Positions 11,835 to 25,339 are shown, counted from the first letter of the stretch. The stretch: DNA of 64,000 nucleotides from Microglena sp. YARC (GCA_022414725.1 CM039465.1:46416019-46480018), one strand, 5' to 3'. Program-made: numbers and translations. Notes: a model not told the origin generated them from the sequence alone.

Positions 11835-12796
11835 CTGCACGTTACAGGAAGGAAACAGGTGCTGCCAGGAGACGCCATGATAATGTCAGTTTTCTTGGTA
11901 TTTCACTTTGTTACATGGCTAAAGCCTGAAGGCATGTGCTGAAGGCATGCGCTGGACGACCAAGAAAACCCTTCGGACCCACCGTACAAGCACTTCGGAC
12001 CCACTGCACTTAAGAGTTCGGACCCACTGTATGTACAAGCACTTCGGACCCACTGTACAAGCACTTCCGACCCACTGTAAAAGCACTTCGGACCCACTGA
12101 ACCGTGTGAAACAAATGCTTCGTACAGAGCAATACATATACAGCGTATGGAATTAGTGCTGATAGTTATGCTTGCTTGCTGCGACCTTGCCTTTCTTTTT
12201 CTGATGATTTGTTGGAAAACACAATGTTGCGGAGCGGGCTTGTTTTGGGCCAACAATGGCCTGTCGATGACAACAATTGTCATTGAATGTAATGTAATGT
12301 AATGTAATCCCACCTTTTGCATTGGACCTGCTGCCGATGTCAGCTCCTCCTTCTTTTTGCTTCTTGGATTTCGGTGGAGTCATAATCAAGGCGCACCAGG
12401 GGCTTCGCTGCTAATCTCGTCCTCGAAATGCTGAAGACCAGGGGTTCTGTCCGGGGAAAAAGAAAGCAAGACAGTTGGCACGGACGTGATCGAGGGCTTA
12501 TTATTTTGCAGATATTTTGATCTCTGCATCTCAGCATCTCTGCATCGTATTTATTCGGATATTCGGATACTAACTAGGGTTGTTCAACTAGGGTTTATCA
12601 TTCTTGCGCGAACACTTCGTCATGAATGTCAAACTCAGTTTTTGATGTCGTAGATGTGCATCCGACAAAGTGATGAGTCGGCAGTTGAGTTGCGTCAGTT
12701 GAATTTGTTACAGTGACTTGTAGGGTACGGTATCACATACACCATTAGATACCACAGAATAACATAGGAGGTATATCGGCTATTTAATGGTCTGTC

Positions 12797-13140
12797 TTCA
12801 GTGACTTCAGTGACTTCAGTGTCTTCAGTGACTTCAGTGACTTTAGTGTCTTCAGTGACTTCAGTGACTTCAGTGACTTCTGTGTCTTCAGTGACTTCAG
12901 TGACTTCAGTGACTTCAGTGACTTCAGTGACTTCAGTGTCTTCAGTGACTTCAGTGACTTCAGTGTCTTTAGTGACTTCAGTGACTTCAGCGACTTCAGT
13001 GACTTCAGTGTCTTAAGTGACTTAAGTGACTTCAGTGTCTTTAGTGACTTCAGTGACTTCAGTGTCTTCAGTGACTTCAGTGTCTTCAGTGACTTCAGTG
13101 ACTTCAGTTTCTTCAGTGATTTCAGTGACTTCAGTGGCTT
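12797..13140. repeat. (GACTTCAGT)n minisatellite, copy 2
   Basis: Same array as at 1036-1345, with about 38 units and a different variant order. This shows independent turnover since the duplication. Confidence 0.95.
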
Positions 13141-13888
13141 AGAAATCTCCGCGACTCAGAAAAAACTCGTAAAACGTCAAATGGTGATAGGCGCAATAGC
13201 ATAGAATGTATATTAATAACTTTGTACCCTTGGTGGTTGGCCCCTGTGCAAGCAAACGGGTTGGCCCCCTCAACATCACGCCTAGTAATAAGTAATAACT
13301 AATACGGCGTAATATTTATTTATGTATTTTACATAGCATATGAAGTATATTAATAACTTAGTAGCATTGGTGGTTGGACCATGTGCAAGCAAACGGGCTG
13401 CCCCCCTCAATCTCACGCCTAGTAATAAGTAATAACAAATACAGCGAAATATTTATTTATGTATTTAACACTGTACCCGGATGCTCCATTCTGTGGTTCT
13501 GTCGTTTTGTGGATATGTCTGACATCTCGGTCTTTAAACATTTAAGATTCCGTATTTACACAGATTATGAAGCCTTAGCTACGAGGAAACAACCTTAGAT
13601 AACCAGCTGTATTGCATACCAATACCAAATACCGAAATACGGTAATACCGGTACTCAAATATGTTTTAGTACCTTCAAGGCGGATGCTCCGTTATTTGTC
13701 TGAATCTATCAAGTAAGATCGTCACTTCGCCACTCAGAAATCCGCGTAACGAAGAACCCAAATAAGTCCCCCTTGACTCCTATTACCCCCACTTATACGG
13801 CCCACCCGCAACGTCCAATGCCACGGGAAGAGAAAGCAAGTCAAGCCGAAGGCACATTAAGAGTCCGGCAGGACACCATTTAAAAATG

Positions 13889-13919
<31 letters not shown>

Positions 13920-14549
13920 TAAATACTATAATACTCGAATAGCCAGTAATACTCGAAAGACCTGGACGAGACTTACAGTTGCACGTGCCTAATATGGTCC
14001 CCGTTTCGTATTGAAGTAAACAAATTGAAAAAATGCTAAGTGATTTGTTCGCTTTTACATTTTCCTGGTAATATCTGTTTTACCGCCTATGACGGCGAGC
14101 AGCCAAATTGCTGGCTGAAGCTACCAGTAACGTATGTAACCAAGTTCAAGTTCAAGTTTGAATCAAGTTCGAGATTTGTCACAATTCTGCCTGATGTATA
14201 TGATATATGTGCCTTATGAATACCCAAATATCGAGAAATTAGGACCTAGACGATTATTTAAAGTGCGTCATGTCCTTCTTGCGCTCCCGGTTTTCTGTGA
14301 TAATAATGGCACGAGGGGACTTGCAATTGGAAGACGGCGAGCAGCCCAGAGTTGGCTGGAAAAGATTAAAACAATTCTGCTTCAAAAATCAAATCCCTCT
14401 TAGATTCCACACCATTTTGCACGGATTTCATGTTACACTTTCCTGTTTGATCAATCCCAGACAATATGCAATCGCTTTCCATGTAAGGCTATAATGGAGG
14501 ATTGGGGGTAACCCTAAGTATGTATGTATGTATGTATGTATGAGACATT

Positions 14550-14762
14550 CAAAGGCATAGCTTATATTTTCAGAAACCAGCAGCAGCTTCTAGGCAGCTC
14601 CCTGATCCAGCCGCTGGGCTAAGCCATATGATTTCAGCATCACTGGAAAGGTGATTCTGCCAGCTTCCATATGCACTACGTTGATCTAGGTGTGGATGAT
14701 TAGCAGGCCAGGGGAGCTTCTAAGAAGCTGCTGCTGGTAGCTGAAAAGGAAAGCTATGGTCA
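14550..14762. mobile_element. short inverted-repeat element (MITE-like), copy 2
   Basis: Duplicate of the element at 2750-2962 with the same ~45-bp imperfect terminal inverted repeats. Confidence 0.6.
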
Positions 14763-15009
14763 TAGAGTAGCCTACTAGGCATAAGGGACTTCCCCAACCT
14801 CGAAAAATCAAGAGCATTGATAGACAAAGGGCTGAAACCTTAACCCTGTAATAATAATAACAATGGTGGTTGGCCCCAGTGCAAGCAAACGGGCTGGCCC
14901 CCTTAACCTCACGCCTCGTAATAAGGCTTACTATTTATTTATTTATAATACCAAACCGGGTTATTGCAGCCTTATGGTGGCATGTGGTTGTGTTAAACTT
15001 ATCCCGATT

Positions 15010-15200
15010 CGTCGGATGGTTCAATGGTTGAGCTCATTGAACTGATGAAGGTGCTGGGTTCGAATCCCTACAGGTGCGCTTTAGTTTTCGCGGTCGTCAT
15101 CAAACGCCATGGCAGCTTTGTTCAATTAAAGTAGCAGCCTGTTCTCTACAGCCGTAAGACAGGGCTCCCTTGATACCACGGCCCACCAAGCGGTCTAATT
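15010..15200 (+). mobile_element. tRNA-derived SINE, full copy
   Basis: A box TGGTTCAATGG (15017-15027) and B box GGTTCGAATCC (15057-15067) are followed by a body ('cgccatggcagctttg', 'agacagggctccctt'). The body is shared with the copies at 46733-46930, 43290-43505 and, inverted, 17527-17735. The family end is usually 'ccaccaggcgttatcatta'; here it is diverged ('ccaccaagcggtctaatt'). Confidence 0.8.
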
Positions 15201-15639
15201 CCTTTTTTGTGTTAAACTCCATGCTTGTACTGACTTTTGTGTCCTGCATAATATGCTCTACAGAGTGGTGTTGTAGACTTGTAGCTTCTATACTACCCAT
15301 GTACACACAGCCCGCAAACAGTGAGCAGCTTTAACGCTGATAGACCATGTAACCAAACCAAGCCAAGCCAACTCTGACATAGACTAGTATCGGCCCTTCC
15401 CTCTGATAGTGACCGCATTACTCGGATGTAACAATTTCAATTTCAATAGGCCCTTCCCTACCTCACTCCTCCCATTTCTCGCTCACTCTGCTGTTCCCAC
15501 CCTTGAACTGAACACACCCAGTTGATCGCTCTCTGTAGTCATGAGTTAGTTTTATGAGTGTTAATACCGGCCGAGCTCACTAAACCCGCAGGCGGTGAGC
15601 CGAGAGGCTGATACACAACGAAACCAATCCCTTTTACCA

Positions 15640-15813
15640 TCTAGCATACTTCAAGAGTGCCTAGTAGGGGGCCTGTGCCATCTAGCGTACTTCAAGGGCG
15701 CCTAGTAGGGGGCCTGCACCACCTAGCGTACTTAAGGTCGCCTGGTGGGGGGCCTATACCATCTAGCGTACTTCAAGGGCGCCAGGTAGGAGGCATGTAC
15801 CATCTGGCGTACT
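15640..15813. repeat. ~40-bp tandem repeat of the PNPase stop-codon region
   Basis: About five units of 'catctagcgtacttcaaggg' plus 'cgcctagtagggggcctg' lie in tandem. The unit at 15798-15838 overlaps the last codons and the TGA of the polynucleotide phosphorylase. The others are duplicates lying in its 3' flank. The region 15200-15640 shows no gene. Confidence 0.85.
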
Positions 15814-16219
15814 TCAAGGGCGCCTAATGGGGGGCCTGTCTTCCCCTGATCTGCCCCTTCCTCCGCCCCTGCCCCCATCCATATCCTGGCCCCTACCTCC
15901 AGCCCCCCCCCGACCTCGCCCGACCACCCTGGCGCTAAGCTGCTGCCCTGCCGTCTGCCCCCCATCCCCGGCCTGCTTCATAGCCTTGCTGTCCCACTCC
16001 CCGGCAGCATGCAGCTTGGCAGCGCGCATGGACAACCGGATCTTACCACCCGGCACGGAAGGGAGCACCATCACATCGACCTTATCCCCGATAGATACTA
16101 CGCGCGCTACTTCAGCAACGTTGCCCACATCCAGCTCGGACAAGTGGACCAGGCCAATGCAATCAGGGCCAAGCTCAACAAAGGCACCAAAGGCTTGGGT
16201 CTGGGTGACAATCCTCGAC
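15814..16219 (-). CDS. PNP: PNPase exon 12: S1 domain and RG-rich C terminus with stop
   Basis: Acceptor CCTCAG precedes 16219. Phase 2 from the previous exon gives [18 protein letters not shown], then [24 protein letters not shown] and [11 protein letters not shown]. This is an S1 RNA-binding fold in the position expected for PNPase. The tail after residue ~85 of the exon is rich in Arg-Gly ([21 protein letters not shown]) and ends RPPIRRP-stop at 15814-15816. The RG tail is unlike bacterial PNPase and may add RNA affinity. Exon length of 406 nt keeps the frame. Confidence 0.93.
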
Positions 16220-19200
16220 CTGAGGGTTTGGCGGTGAAGGGTGTGGGGTTAACAGTTTGGGTTTGGATATGGGATTTGTGTTGGAGGTTGGGGAGAGGGT
16301 TGAGGTTGTTGGTTGTGACTAGTTGACCAAGGCAATGCAATTGGGGCCAAGCTCAACAAAGGCTCCAAAGGCCTGGGTCTCGGTGACAGTCCTCAACCTG
16401 AGGGTTTGGCGGTGAAGGGTGTGGGGTTAACGGTTTGGGTTCGAAGGTTTGGGTTTGGATTTGGGATTTGTGTTGGAGGTTGGGGTTGAGGGTTCAGGTT
16501 GTTGGTTGTGACAAGTGGGCCAAGGCAATTCAATCTGGGCCTAGCTAGCCAAAGGCTTGGGTCTGGGTCACAGTCTTCAACCTGCTTGCAGAGGGTATGG
16601 GGTTTAGGGTTTTGGGTTTCAGGGTTATAGGTTTTGGATTTGGGGGGGTTGGTTTTGGATTCATAATTATTGTTGGGGGGCTGGGAGTTGTGGAAAGTGG
16701 TTCAAGGCAATACAATTGGGGCCAAGCTCGATAAAATAAACAATGATGTGTTACCAGAAGATCCTGCCAGGGGGGGGGTTGTCAATAAGCAACTTGACGA
16801 CCTCAGGGATTGCCTGAATGGTCACCTGGCTAGGGTCAAGCAAATCCTACACACCCTTCTGAGTAGGCTTTTTTAACAGCAATATGATATCATGTCATCA
16901 TATGATATCATATGATGCCGGCAGTCTGACTAGGCCAAAGTTACCATTTATACACGATATCATATGATGCATGATAAGCCAGTCCCTACTTATGAGAGAC
17001 GTTCAAGCACTATACCATGCAATCAGCATATACCAGCAGCATACTGCTGTACTGTTCTGCCTATCAGTATCGAAAGCCGAAGGCTCCCTGCCCACTTCTT
17101 TGTGTGAATGAGAAGGTAATCTCTATCCTCGTTTACCAATTTACTTCCTTGTTTATCCATATCTGGTGTATGGTTATGGAATCCCCTCCGACTCACACTG
17201 ACGAGAGACGTTCAAGCACTACATCATGCAACCAAACCAACACACCCTGAAGAGAGACGTGCAAGCATTACATCATGCACCAAACCAACACATCCTGAAG
17301 AGAGACGTTCAAGCACTACATCATGCATCAAACCAACACACCCTGAAGAGAGACGTGCAAGCATTACATCATGCACCAAACCAACACACCCTGAAGAGAG
17401 ACGTTCAAGCACTACATCATGCACCAAACCAGCACACCCTGAAGAGAGACGTTCAAGCACTACATCATGCACCAAACCAACACACCCTGAAGAGAGACGT
17501 TCAAGCACTACATCATGCAACCAAACCAAAGTAATGATAACGCCTGGTGGGGCGTGGTGTTAAGGGAGCCAGCCGTACGCGGGTGGGGAGCGGTCTCCTA
17601 CCTCAACTGGACAAGCTACCATCGCGGGTGACAACGACCTGCAACGCCAAGAGCGACCAAAGGGGGAGTCCAACCCCCGACTCTTCATCCTCAAGCGATC
17701 TGGTCTACCACTAGATCATTGTATATCACTGAAAGGGGCTGCAACCAAACCAACCCTATCCAAATCAGACCAACCCTTCCGCCAAGATCTCGCTGGGAGG
17801 GGGTTTCGTCAATGAGCAGCTTCATGTTCTTAAGGGCTTTGCGTCAATGCCGTGGTCAACAGGGGTAGTGGTGAATGTTCGTTTGGCCGTGGGTTGGTAT
17901 CTCTCACCAAACCTAAGTGCGCCTACTTTGCATATATGTAGGAGTGGCACCACAATTCGAACTGAATCCTCCGTGTCGCTGGTTTGTGACGGGAGACCCA
18001 CTTCCTGGGGTGAAAGTCCTTTCACACAAAAATTATAAATGACAATCTCCGGGCTAGGGGCAACATGCATGGTAGAGAGCAAACCAACACACCCTTATGT
18101 GAGACATTCAAGCACCAGACCATGCAACCTAACCAAACCTACCCAAACAAAATATATCTTATCCAAATATACCCAAACCAAACCAACCCTCACTTGAAGA
18201 TCTTGCCGGGAGGGGGGTCGTCAATAAGCAGCTTGATGAATTCAAGGGCTGCGTCAATAGCCGTCTGGCTAGGGGCAAGAACCTCCAACACTCCCTTACC
18301 GGAAAAATTCAAGCACTATACCATGCAACCAAACCAACCCTTACTTGAAGATCTTGCCGGGAGGAGGGTCGTCAATTAGCAGCTTGATGAATTCAAGGGC
18401 TGCGTCAATAGCCGTCTGGCTAGGGGCAAGCACCTCCAACACTCCCTCATCATTTATGGTTAGACTTGTGGCTCCAGACTGATCTAAGATTGCGCGGATG
18501 GTCTTACCGCCCATGCCGACGACGGTTGAGCGCTTCTCAACATCGACCTACAGAGCAGGGTTCGGTTCGGATGGTTTGGGATGGTTTGGGATGGTTTGGG
18601 ATGGTTTGGGATAGGCTGGTTCGGGAAAGGATGTGTTGTGTTGTGTTGGGATGGTTTGGTTTGGTTTGGTTTGGGTTGCGATGATCTTTCCGCCCATGCC
18701 GACGACGGTTGAGTGCTTCTCAACATCAATCTACAGAGCAGGGTTCGGTTGGGATGGGTTGGGATGATTTGGGATAGGCTGGTTCGGGAAAGGATGTGTT
18801 GGGTTGGTTTGGGTTGGGAAAGGACGGGTTGGTTTGGATTGGTTTGGTTTGGTTTGGTTTGGGAAAGGATGGTTTGGTTTGGTTTGGTTTGGTTTGGGAT
18901 GGGTTGTTTTGGTTTGGTTTGGGTTGGGAAATGTTGGTTTGGTTTGGTTTGGGATATGATGGTCTTTCCGCCCATGCCGATGACGGTTGAGCGTTTCATA
19001 TCATTGATCTGCAAAGCAGAATTGGGCTGGGTTGGGTTGGTTTGGGATATGATGGGCTGGGTTGTATTTTGTTGTGTTGGGATGGGTTAAGTCCCTAAAA
19101 CCTACTTGGATACCCCTGGACTGCAACATACCCCTGGGCTGTAACATGACATACATCCACACATCCATCCATCCCCTGGACTGCAACATACCCCTGGGCT

Positions 19201-22200
19201 GTAACATGACATACATCCACACATCCATCCATCCCCTGGACTGCAACATACCCCTGGACTGTAACATGACATACATCCACACATCCATCCATCCCCTGGA
19301 CTGCAACATACCCCAGGGATGTAACATGACATACATCCACACATCAATCCCATGGACTGCAACATACCCCAGGGATGTAACATGACATACATCCACACAT
19401 CCATCCCCTGGACTGCAACATACCCCCGGCCTGTAACATGACATACATCCACACATCCATCCATCCCCTGGACTGCAACATACCCCTGGCCTGTAACATG
19501 ACATGCATCCATCCATCCATCCCCTGGACTGCAACATACCCCTGGCCTGTAACATGACATACATCCACACATCCATCCCCTGGACTGCAACATACCCCTG
19601 GGCTGTAACATAACATACATCCACACACCCATCCATCCCCTGGACTGCAACATACCCCTGGACTGTAACATGACATACATCCACACATCCATCCCCTGGA
19701 CTGCAACATACCCCTGGGCTGTAACATGACATACCAACGCCAGCCAACGCCGCCAGCCAACGCACCGGCATACGTAGGATCCTAGGAGCGCATTTAGCCC
19801 CCCATCCATCCATCCCCCTATCCCTGGACTGCAACATACCCCTGGGCTGTAACATGACATACGGAGGTAGCCAACGCACCGGCATACGTAGGATCCTAGG
19901 AGCGCATTTAGCCCCCCATCCATCCATCCCCCTATCCCTGGACTGCATCATACCCCTGGGCTGTAACATGACATACAGAGGTAGCGTACGGGAGGGTCCC
20001 CTTAACTCCCCGCCCCTCTAGACGTGTTGTTTTTACAGGGGTATCCAACGCACCGGCATACGTAGAATCCTAGGAGCCCACTTGGAAAGCTTATTGGCTG
20101 GTGGTGGTGATGCTTTGGCCATCTCGCCCAGGATGTGTCGTCGACCAGCCTTTGCTTGGCTCAATGCTTGACGCATGATATCGATGGTGATACCCTCAAC
20201 CTGCAGGATGGGTTGGGTTTGGTTTGGTTTGGTTGGGCTGGGCTGGGTTGGGCTGGGTTGGATTGGGTTGGGTTAGGTTGGGTTGGATTGGGTTGGGCCA
20301 GGCCGGGTTTGGTTTGGTTTGGTTTGGGTGGTTTGGGTGGTTTGAGTAGTGTAGTGAAGCTTTGCTTTTTGGGAGGTGTAGGAGGGGATCATGTAAATGC
20401 GATCTTAGGGGGGCCAGGGGGGGGGGGGGGGGGGGGGGAAAGCACTGTTAGGGGGGCGGGCAGGGGGCAGGCACTATTACGGGGGCCAGGGTAGATCAGG
20501 TTGGGCTCCATTGCTTGGCTCAATGCTTGACGCATGATATCGATGGTGATACCCTCAACCTGCAGGATGGGTTGGGTTGGGTTGGGTTGGGTTGGGTTGG
20601 GTTGGGTTGGGTTGGGTTGGGTTGGGTTGGGTTGGGTTGGGTTAAGTCAGGCTGTGCTGGGCTGAGTCTGGTTGAAGTGAGTTGGGTCGGGTTGGACTGG
20701 GTCAGATAAGGTTTGGCCAGGCTGGGTTTGGCTGGGTCGGGTTAGGTCAGATCAGGTCAGATCAGGTTGGGTTGGGTTGGGCTGGGTTGGGGTGGGTTGG
20801 GTAAGGTTGGGTAGCTTGGCTCAACGCTTGACGCATGATATCGATGGCGATACCCTCAACGTGCAGGTTGGGTTGGGTTGGGTTGGGTTGGGTTGGGTTG
20901 GGTTGGGTTGGGTTGGGTTGGGTTGGGTTGGGTTGGGTTGGGTTGGGTTGGGTTGGGTTGGGTTGGGTTGGGTTGGGTTGGGTTGGGTTGGGTTGGGTTG
21001 AGTCGGTTTGGGTTGGGCCGGGCCAGGCTGGTTTGGGTTTGGTTGGGTCGGGCTGGGTCGGGCTGGGTCGGGCTGGGTCGGGCTGGTTCGGGCTGGGTCG
21101 TGTTGGGTTGGGTTGGGTTGGGTTGGGTTGGGTTGGGTTGGGTTGGGTTGGGTTGGGTTGGGTTGGGTTGGGTTGGGTTGGGTTGGGTTGGGTTGGGTTG
21201 GGCTGGGTCGGGTAAGGTCTGATCAGGTTGGTCTGGGCTGGTTAGGGTTGGGTCAGATCAGGTTAGGTTGGGCTGGTTAGGGTTGGGTCAGATCAGGTTT
21301 GGTTGGGCTGATTAGGGTTGGACTGGGCTGGGCTGGGCTGGGTTGGGTTGGGTCAGATCAGGTTGGGTTGGGTTGGGTCAGATCAGGTTGGGTTGGGCTG
21401 GGTCTGGTTGGGTCAGATCAGGTTGGGTTGGGCTGGGTCGGGTTGGGTCAGAGCAGGTTGGGCTGGGTCGTGTTGGGTTGGGCTGGGTCTGGTTGGGTCA
21501 GATCAGGTTGGGTTGGGCTGGGTCGGGTTGGGTCAGAGCAGGTTGGGCTGGGTCGTGCAGGGTTGGGCTGGGTCGTGTTGGGTTGGGCTGGGTCTGATTG
21601 GGTCAGATCAGGTTAGGCTTTGATGGGTTGGGTCGACTGGCCTTGGCTCTGTTGGGTAGGGCTGGTCTGGTCTGGGTTGGGTCAGGTCAGGTGGAGTGGG
21701 GGTGGGTTTGGTAGGGTCGGGCTGGGTTGGGTTGGAAGGGGTGGTGTAGGATGGAGTAGTGTAGTGAAGGTTTGTTTTGGGGTGGTATAGGAGCGGACCA
21801 TGTTAATTGCAATCTGAGGGGGGCCGGGCGGGGCGCTGTTGGGGCCGGGGTTGGGTTGGGGGCGGGTAGGGGGCAGGGTTGGGGCCGGGTAGGGTCGGGG
21901 CTGGGTGGGGACCGGGTGGGGGGCAGGGTTGGGGCAGTGATGGTGTCAGCATCACCCGCCACCTTCAAGTCCATATCTCTAAGCGCATCCTCAGTACCCA
22001 TGATTTCAGACAGCCCCCCCCCCCCCCACACACACACACACACCCACACACACACACCCACACCCCCACCCACACCATCCCCATCCGCACCTTAATGTCC
22101 ATCTGAAAGGCCGTGATGGTGTCAGCATCACCCGCCACTTTAAAGTCCATGTCTCCAAGAGCATCCTCTGTCCCCAGGATGTCAGACAGAACCTGGAAGC

Positions 22201-25200
22201 GACCATCAGGCTCGAGGATGAGACCCATGGCGATGCCGGCTACAGGGCGCTTGATGGGCACACCTGTGGGGTACAAAAGGGTGGTTGTAATGGATGGGTG
22301 GGTGTAATGGATGGGTGGGTGTGATGGATGGGTAAGTGGTTGTAATGGATGGATCGAGGATGAGACCCATGGCGATGCCGGCTACAGGGCGCTTGATGGG
22401 CACACCTGTGGGGTACATAAGGGTGGTAGTAATGGATGGGTGGTTGTAATGGATGGGTGGGTGGTTGTAATGGATGGATCGAGAATGAGACCCATGGCGA
22501 TGCCGGCTACAGGGCGCTTGATGGGCACACCTGTGGGGTACAAAAGGGTGGTTGTAATGGATGGGTGGTTGTAATGGATGGGTGGCTGTAATGGATGGGT
22601 GGGTGGTTGTAATGGATGGGGGGGGGGGGGGGGGGGTTGTAATGGATGGGTGGTTGTAATGGATGAGTGGGTGTAATGGATGGGTGGGTGGTTGTAATGG
22701 ATGGGTGGTTGTAATGGATGGGTGGGTGGGTGTAATGGATGGATGGGTGGTTGTAATGGATGGGTGGGTGGTTGTAATGGATGGGTGGTTGTAATGGATA
22801 GGTGGGTGGTTGTAATGGATGGGTGGGTATAATGGATGGGTGGGTGGTTGTAATGGATGGGTGGGTGGTTGTAATGGATGGGTGGGTGTAATGGATGGGT
22901 GGGTGGTTGTAATGGATGGGTGGGTGGTTGTAATGGATGGGTGGGTGGTTGTAATGGATGGGTGGGTGGTTGTAATGGATGGGTGGTTGTTATGGATGGG
23001 TGGGTGGTTGTAATGGATGGGTGGGTGGTTGTAATGGATGGGTGGGTGGTTGTAATGGATGGATCGAGTATGAGACCCATGGCAATGCCGGCGACAGGGC
23101 GTTTGATGGGCACGCCTAGAGGGAAGGTGGAGGAACAGAAGAGAAGGCTGAGCAGGAGTAATGGCTGGGTGGGTGGCTGGGTGTAATGGATGGGTGGGTG
23201 TAATGGGTGGGTGGGTGCAATGGATGAATGAATGGATGGATCGAGAATGAGATCCGTGGCGACGCCGGCTACAGGGCGCTTAATGGGAACACTCAGAGGG
23301 AAGGTGGAGGAACGGAAGGGAAGGGAGGGTGTAATGCAAGGGTGGGTGGGTGTAATGCAAGGGTGGGTGGGTGTAATGCAAGGGTGGGTGTAATGCAAGG
23401 GTGGGTGGGTGTAATGGGTGGGTGGGAGGGTGCACTGCGTGGATGAAAGGATGGCTTGAGAATGAGAGCAGTGGCGAAGCCGGCTGCAAGGCGTTTGATG
23501 GGAGCAGCTGGAGGGAAGGTGGGGGAATGGAAGGGAAGGGTGTGATGGATGAGTGGGTGGGTGCAATGCATGGGTGGGTGGGTGGCTGGGTGTATTGGGT
23601 CGGTTGGCGCAATGGATGGATGAATGAATGGATGGATCGAGAATGAGACCCGTGGCGATGCCGGCTACAGGGCGCTTGATGGGAACACCAGTAGGGAAGG
23701 GTGGGTGGGTGTAATGTATGGGTGGGTGGGTGTTATGAGTGGGTGTAAAGGATGGGTGGCTGGGTGTAATGGATGGGTGGGTGCAATGGATGGATGAAAG
23801 GATGGATCGAGCGTGAGGCCTGTGGCGATGCCGGCTACAGGGCGCTTGATGGGAACACCAGTAGGGAAGGGTGGGTGGGTGTAATGTATGGGTGGGTCGG
23901 TGTTATGAGTGGTTGTAAAGGATGGGTGGCTGGGTGTAATGGATGGGTGGGTGCAATGGATGGATGAAAGGATGGATCGAGCGTGAGGCCTGTGGCGATG
24001 CCGGCTACAGGGCCCTTGATGGGAACACCAGTAGGGAAGGGTGGGTGGGTGTAATGTATGGGTGGGTCGGTGTTATGAGTGGTTGTAAAGGATGGGTGGC
24101 TGGGTGTAATGGATGGGTGGGTGCAATGGATGGATGAAAGGATGGATCGAGCGTGAGGCCTGTGGCGATGCCGGCTACAGGGCGCTTGATGGAAACACCT
24201 GGAGGGAAGGTGGGGGAACAAGGGAAGGCTGCGTGGGAGTAATGGCTGGGTGGGAGGCTGGGTGTAATGGATGGGTGGGTGTAATGGGTGGGTGGGTGCA
24301 ATGGATTGATGAAGGATGGATCAAGAATGAGACCCATGGCGATGCCGGCTACAGGGCGCTTGGTGGGCACACCTGTAGGGGAGGTGGAGGAACGGAAAGG
24401 AAGGGCGGGTGTAATGGATGGGTGGGTGCAATGGACAGATTGAGCATGAGGCCTGTGGCGATGCCGGTTACAGGGCGCTTGATGGGAGCACCTGTAGGGG
24501 AGGTGGAGGAACGGAAGGGAATGGTGTAATGGATGAGTGGGTGCACTGGTTGGACCAACGGCATCTATCATGGCCAACTAGCGTCCACACATGCGCCTCA
24601 CACCCAACCACCTTGACCCCAGCCCCCTACCCACCGACATACAACAGGACCGAGCAGCCTTCACACACACACACACAAACATGCGCCTCACACCCAACCA
24701 CCTTGACCCCAGCCCCCTACCCACCGACATACAACAGGACCGAGCAGCCTTCACACACACACACACACATGCGCCTCACACCCAACCACCTTGACCCCAG
24801 CCCCCGTACCACCGACATACAACAGGACCGAGCAGCCTTCACACACACACACATGCGCCTCACACCCAACCACCTTGACCCCAGCCCCCTACCCACCGAC
24901 ATACAACAGGACCGAGCAGCCTTCACTCACACACAAACACACACATGCGCCTCACACCCAACCACCTTGACCCCAGCCTCCCACCCGCTGACATACATCA
25001 GGGCCAAGCAGCCTTCACACACACACACACACACACATGCACCATACACCCAACCACCTTAACCCCAGCCCCCTACCCACCTGCATCCATCAGGGCCAGG
25101 CAGCCTTTACATACACAGACACACACATGCACCTTACACCCAACCACCTCGACCCCAGCCTCCCACCCGCTGACATCCATCAGGGCCAAGCAGCCTCCAC

Positions 25201-25305
25201 ACACACACACACACACACATACACATTACACCCAACCACCTCAACCCCAGCCCGCTATCCACCCTAGCCCCTCACCCACCGGCATCCAAGAGGGCCAAGC
25301 AGCCT

Positions 25306-25339
<34 letters not shown>

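Larger units (their letters stand above)
11768..15094. repeat. 3.3-kb direct duplication, copy 2
   Basis: Direct repeat of 1-3293, with the same minisatellites (9-bp array at 12797-13140), (ATC)n, MITE-like element and SINE head. It continues past the copy-1 break into a complete SINE body. Confidence 0.95.
16220..18344 (-). repeat. PNPase intron 11: exon-edge copies, 48-bp minisatellite, inverted SINE
   Basis: Next to exon 12 are three copies of its 5' edge (about 16330-16402, 16520-16587, 16695-16730). Next to exon 11 are three copies of its 3' edge (about 16757-16845, 17778-17830, 18195-18275). Between them lie the palindromic element, a 48-bp array and a SINE, listed separately. A repeat at 17938-18028 ('gaatcctccgtgtcgctggt', 'ggggtgaaagtcctttcac') recurs at 46435-46520. 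Confidence 0.85.

Noticed and set aside
17203..17525. CRISPR-like array of regularly spaced repeats
   Set aside because: The units are contiguous 48-bp repeats without unique spacers, in a eukaryotic intron and with no cas genes.
20868..21205. Telomere or interstitial telomeric repeat
   Set aside because: The unit is GGGTT (TTGGG), not TTTAGGG, TTAGGG or TTTTAGGG, and it lies in an intron among other G-rich microsatellites.
18484..21640. Gly/Trp/Val-rich and Pro/Asn/Gln-rich frames
   Set aside because: Translations of GGGTT, GGTTTGGG and related repeats, not silk-like or ice-binding proteins.
22382..24221. Long His/Pro/Thr-rich frame containing repeated [16 protein letters not shown]
   Set aside because: The repeated peptide is the PNPase exon 9 start copied in the intron; each copy sits behind an acceptor and the linking codons are microsatellite. 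Only 22091-22263 continues into the rest of the enzyme.
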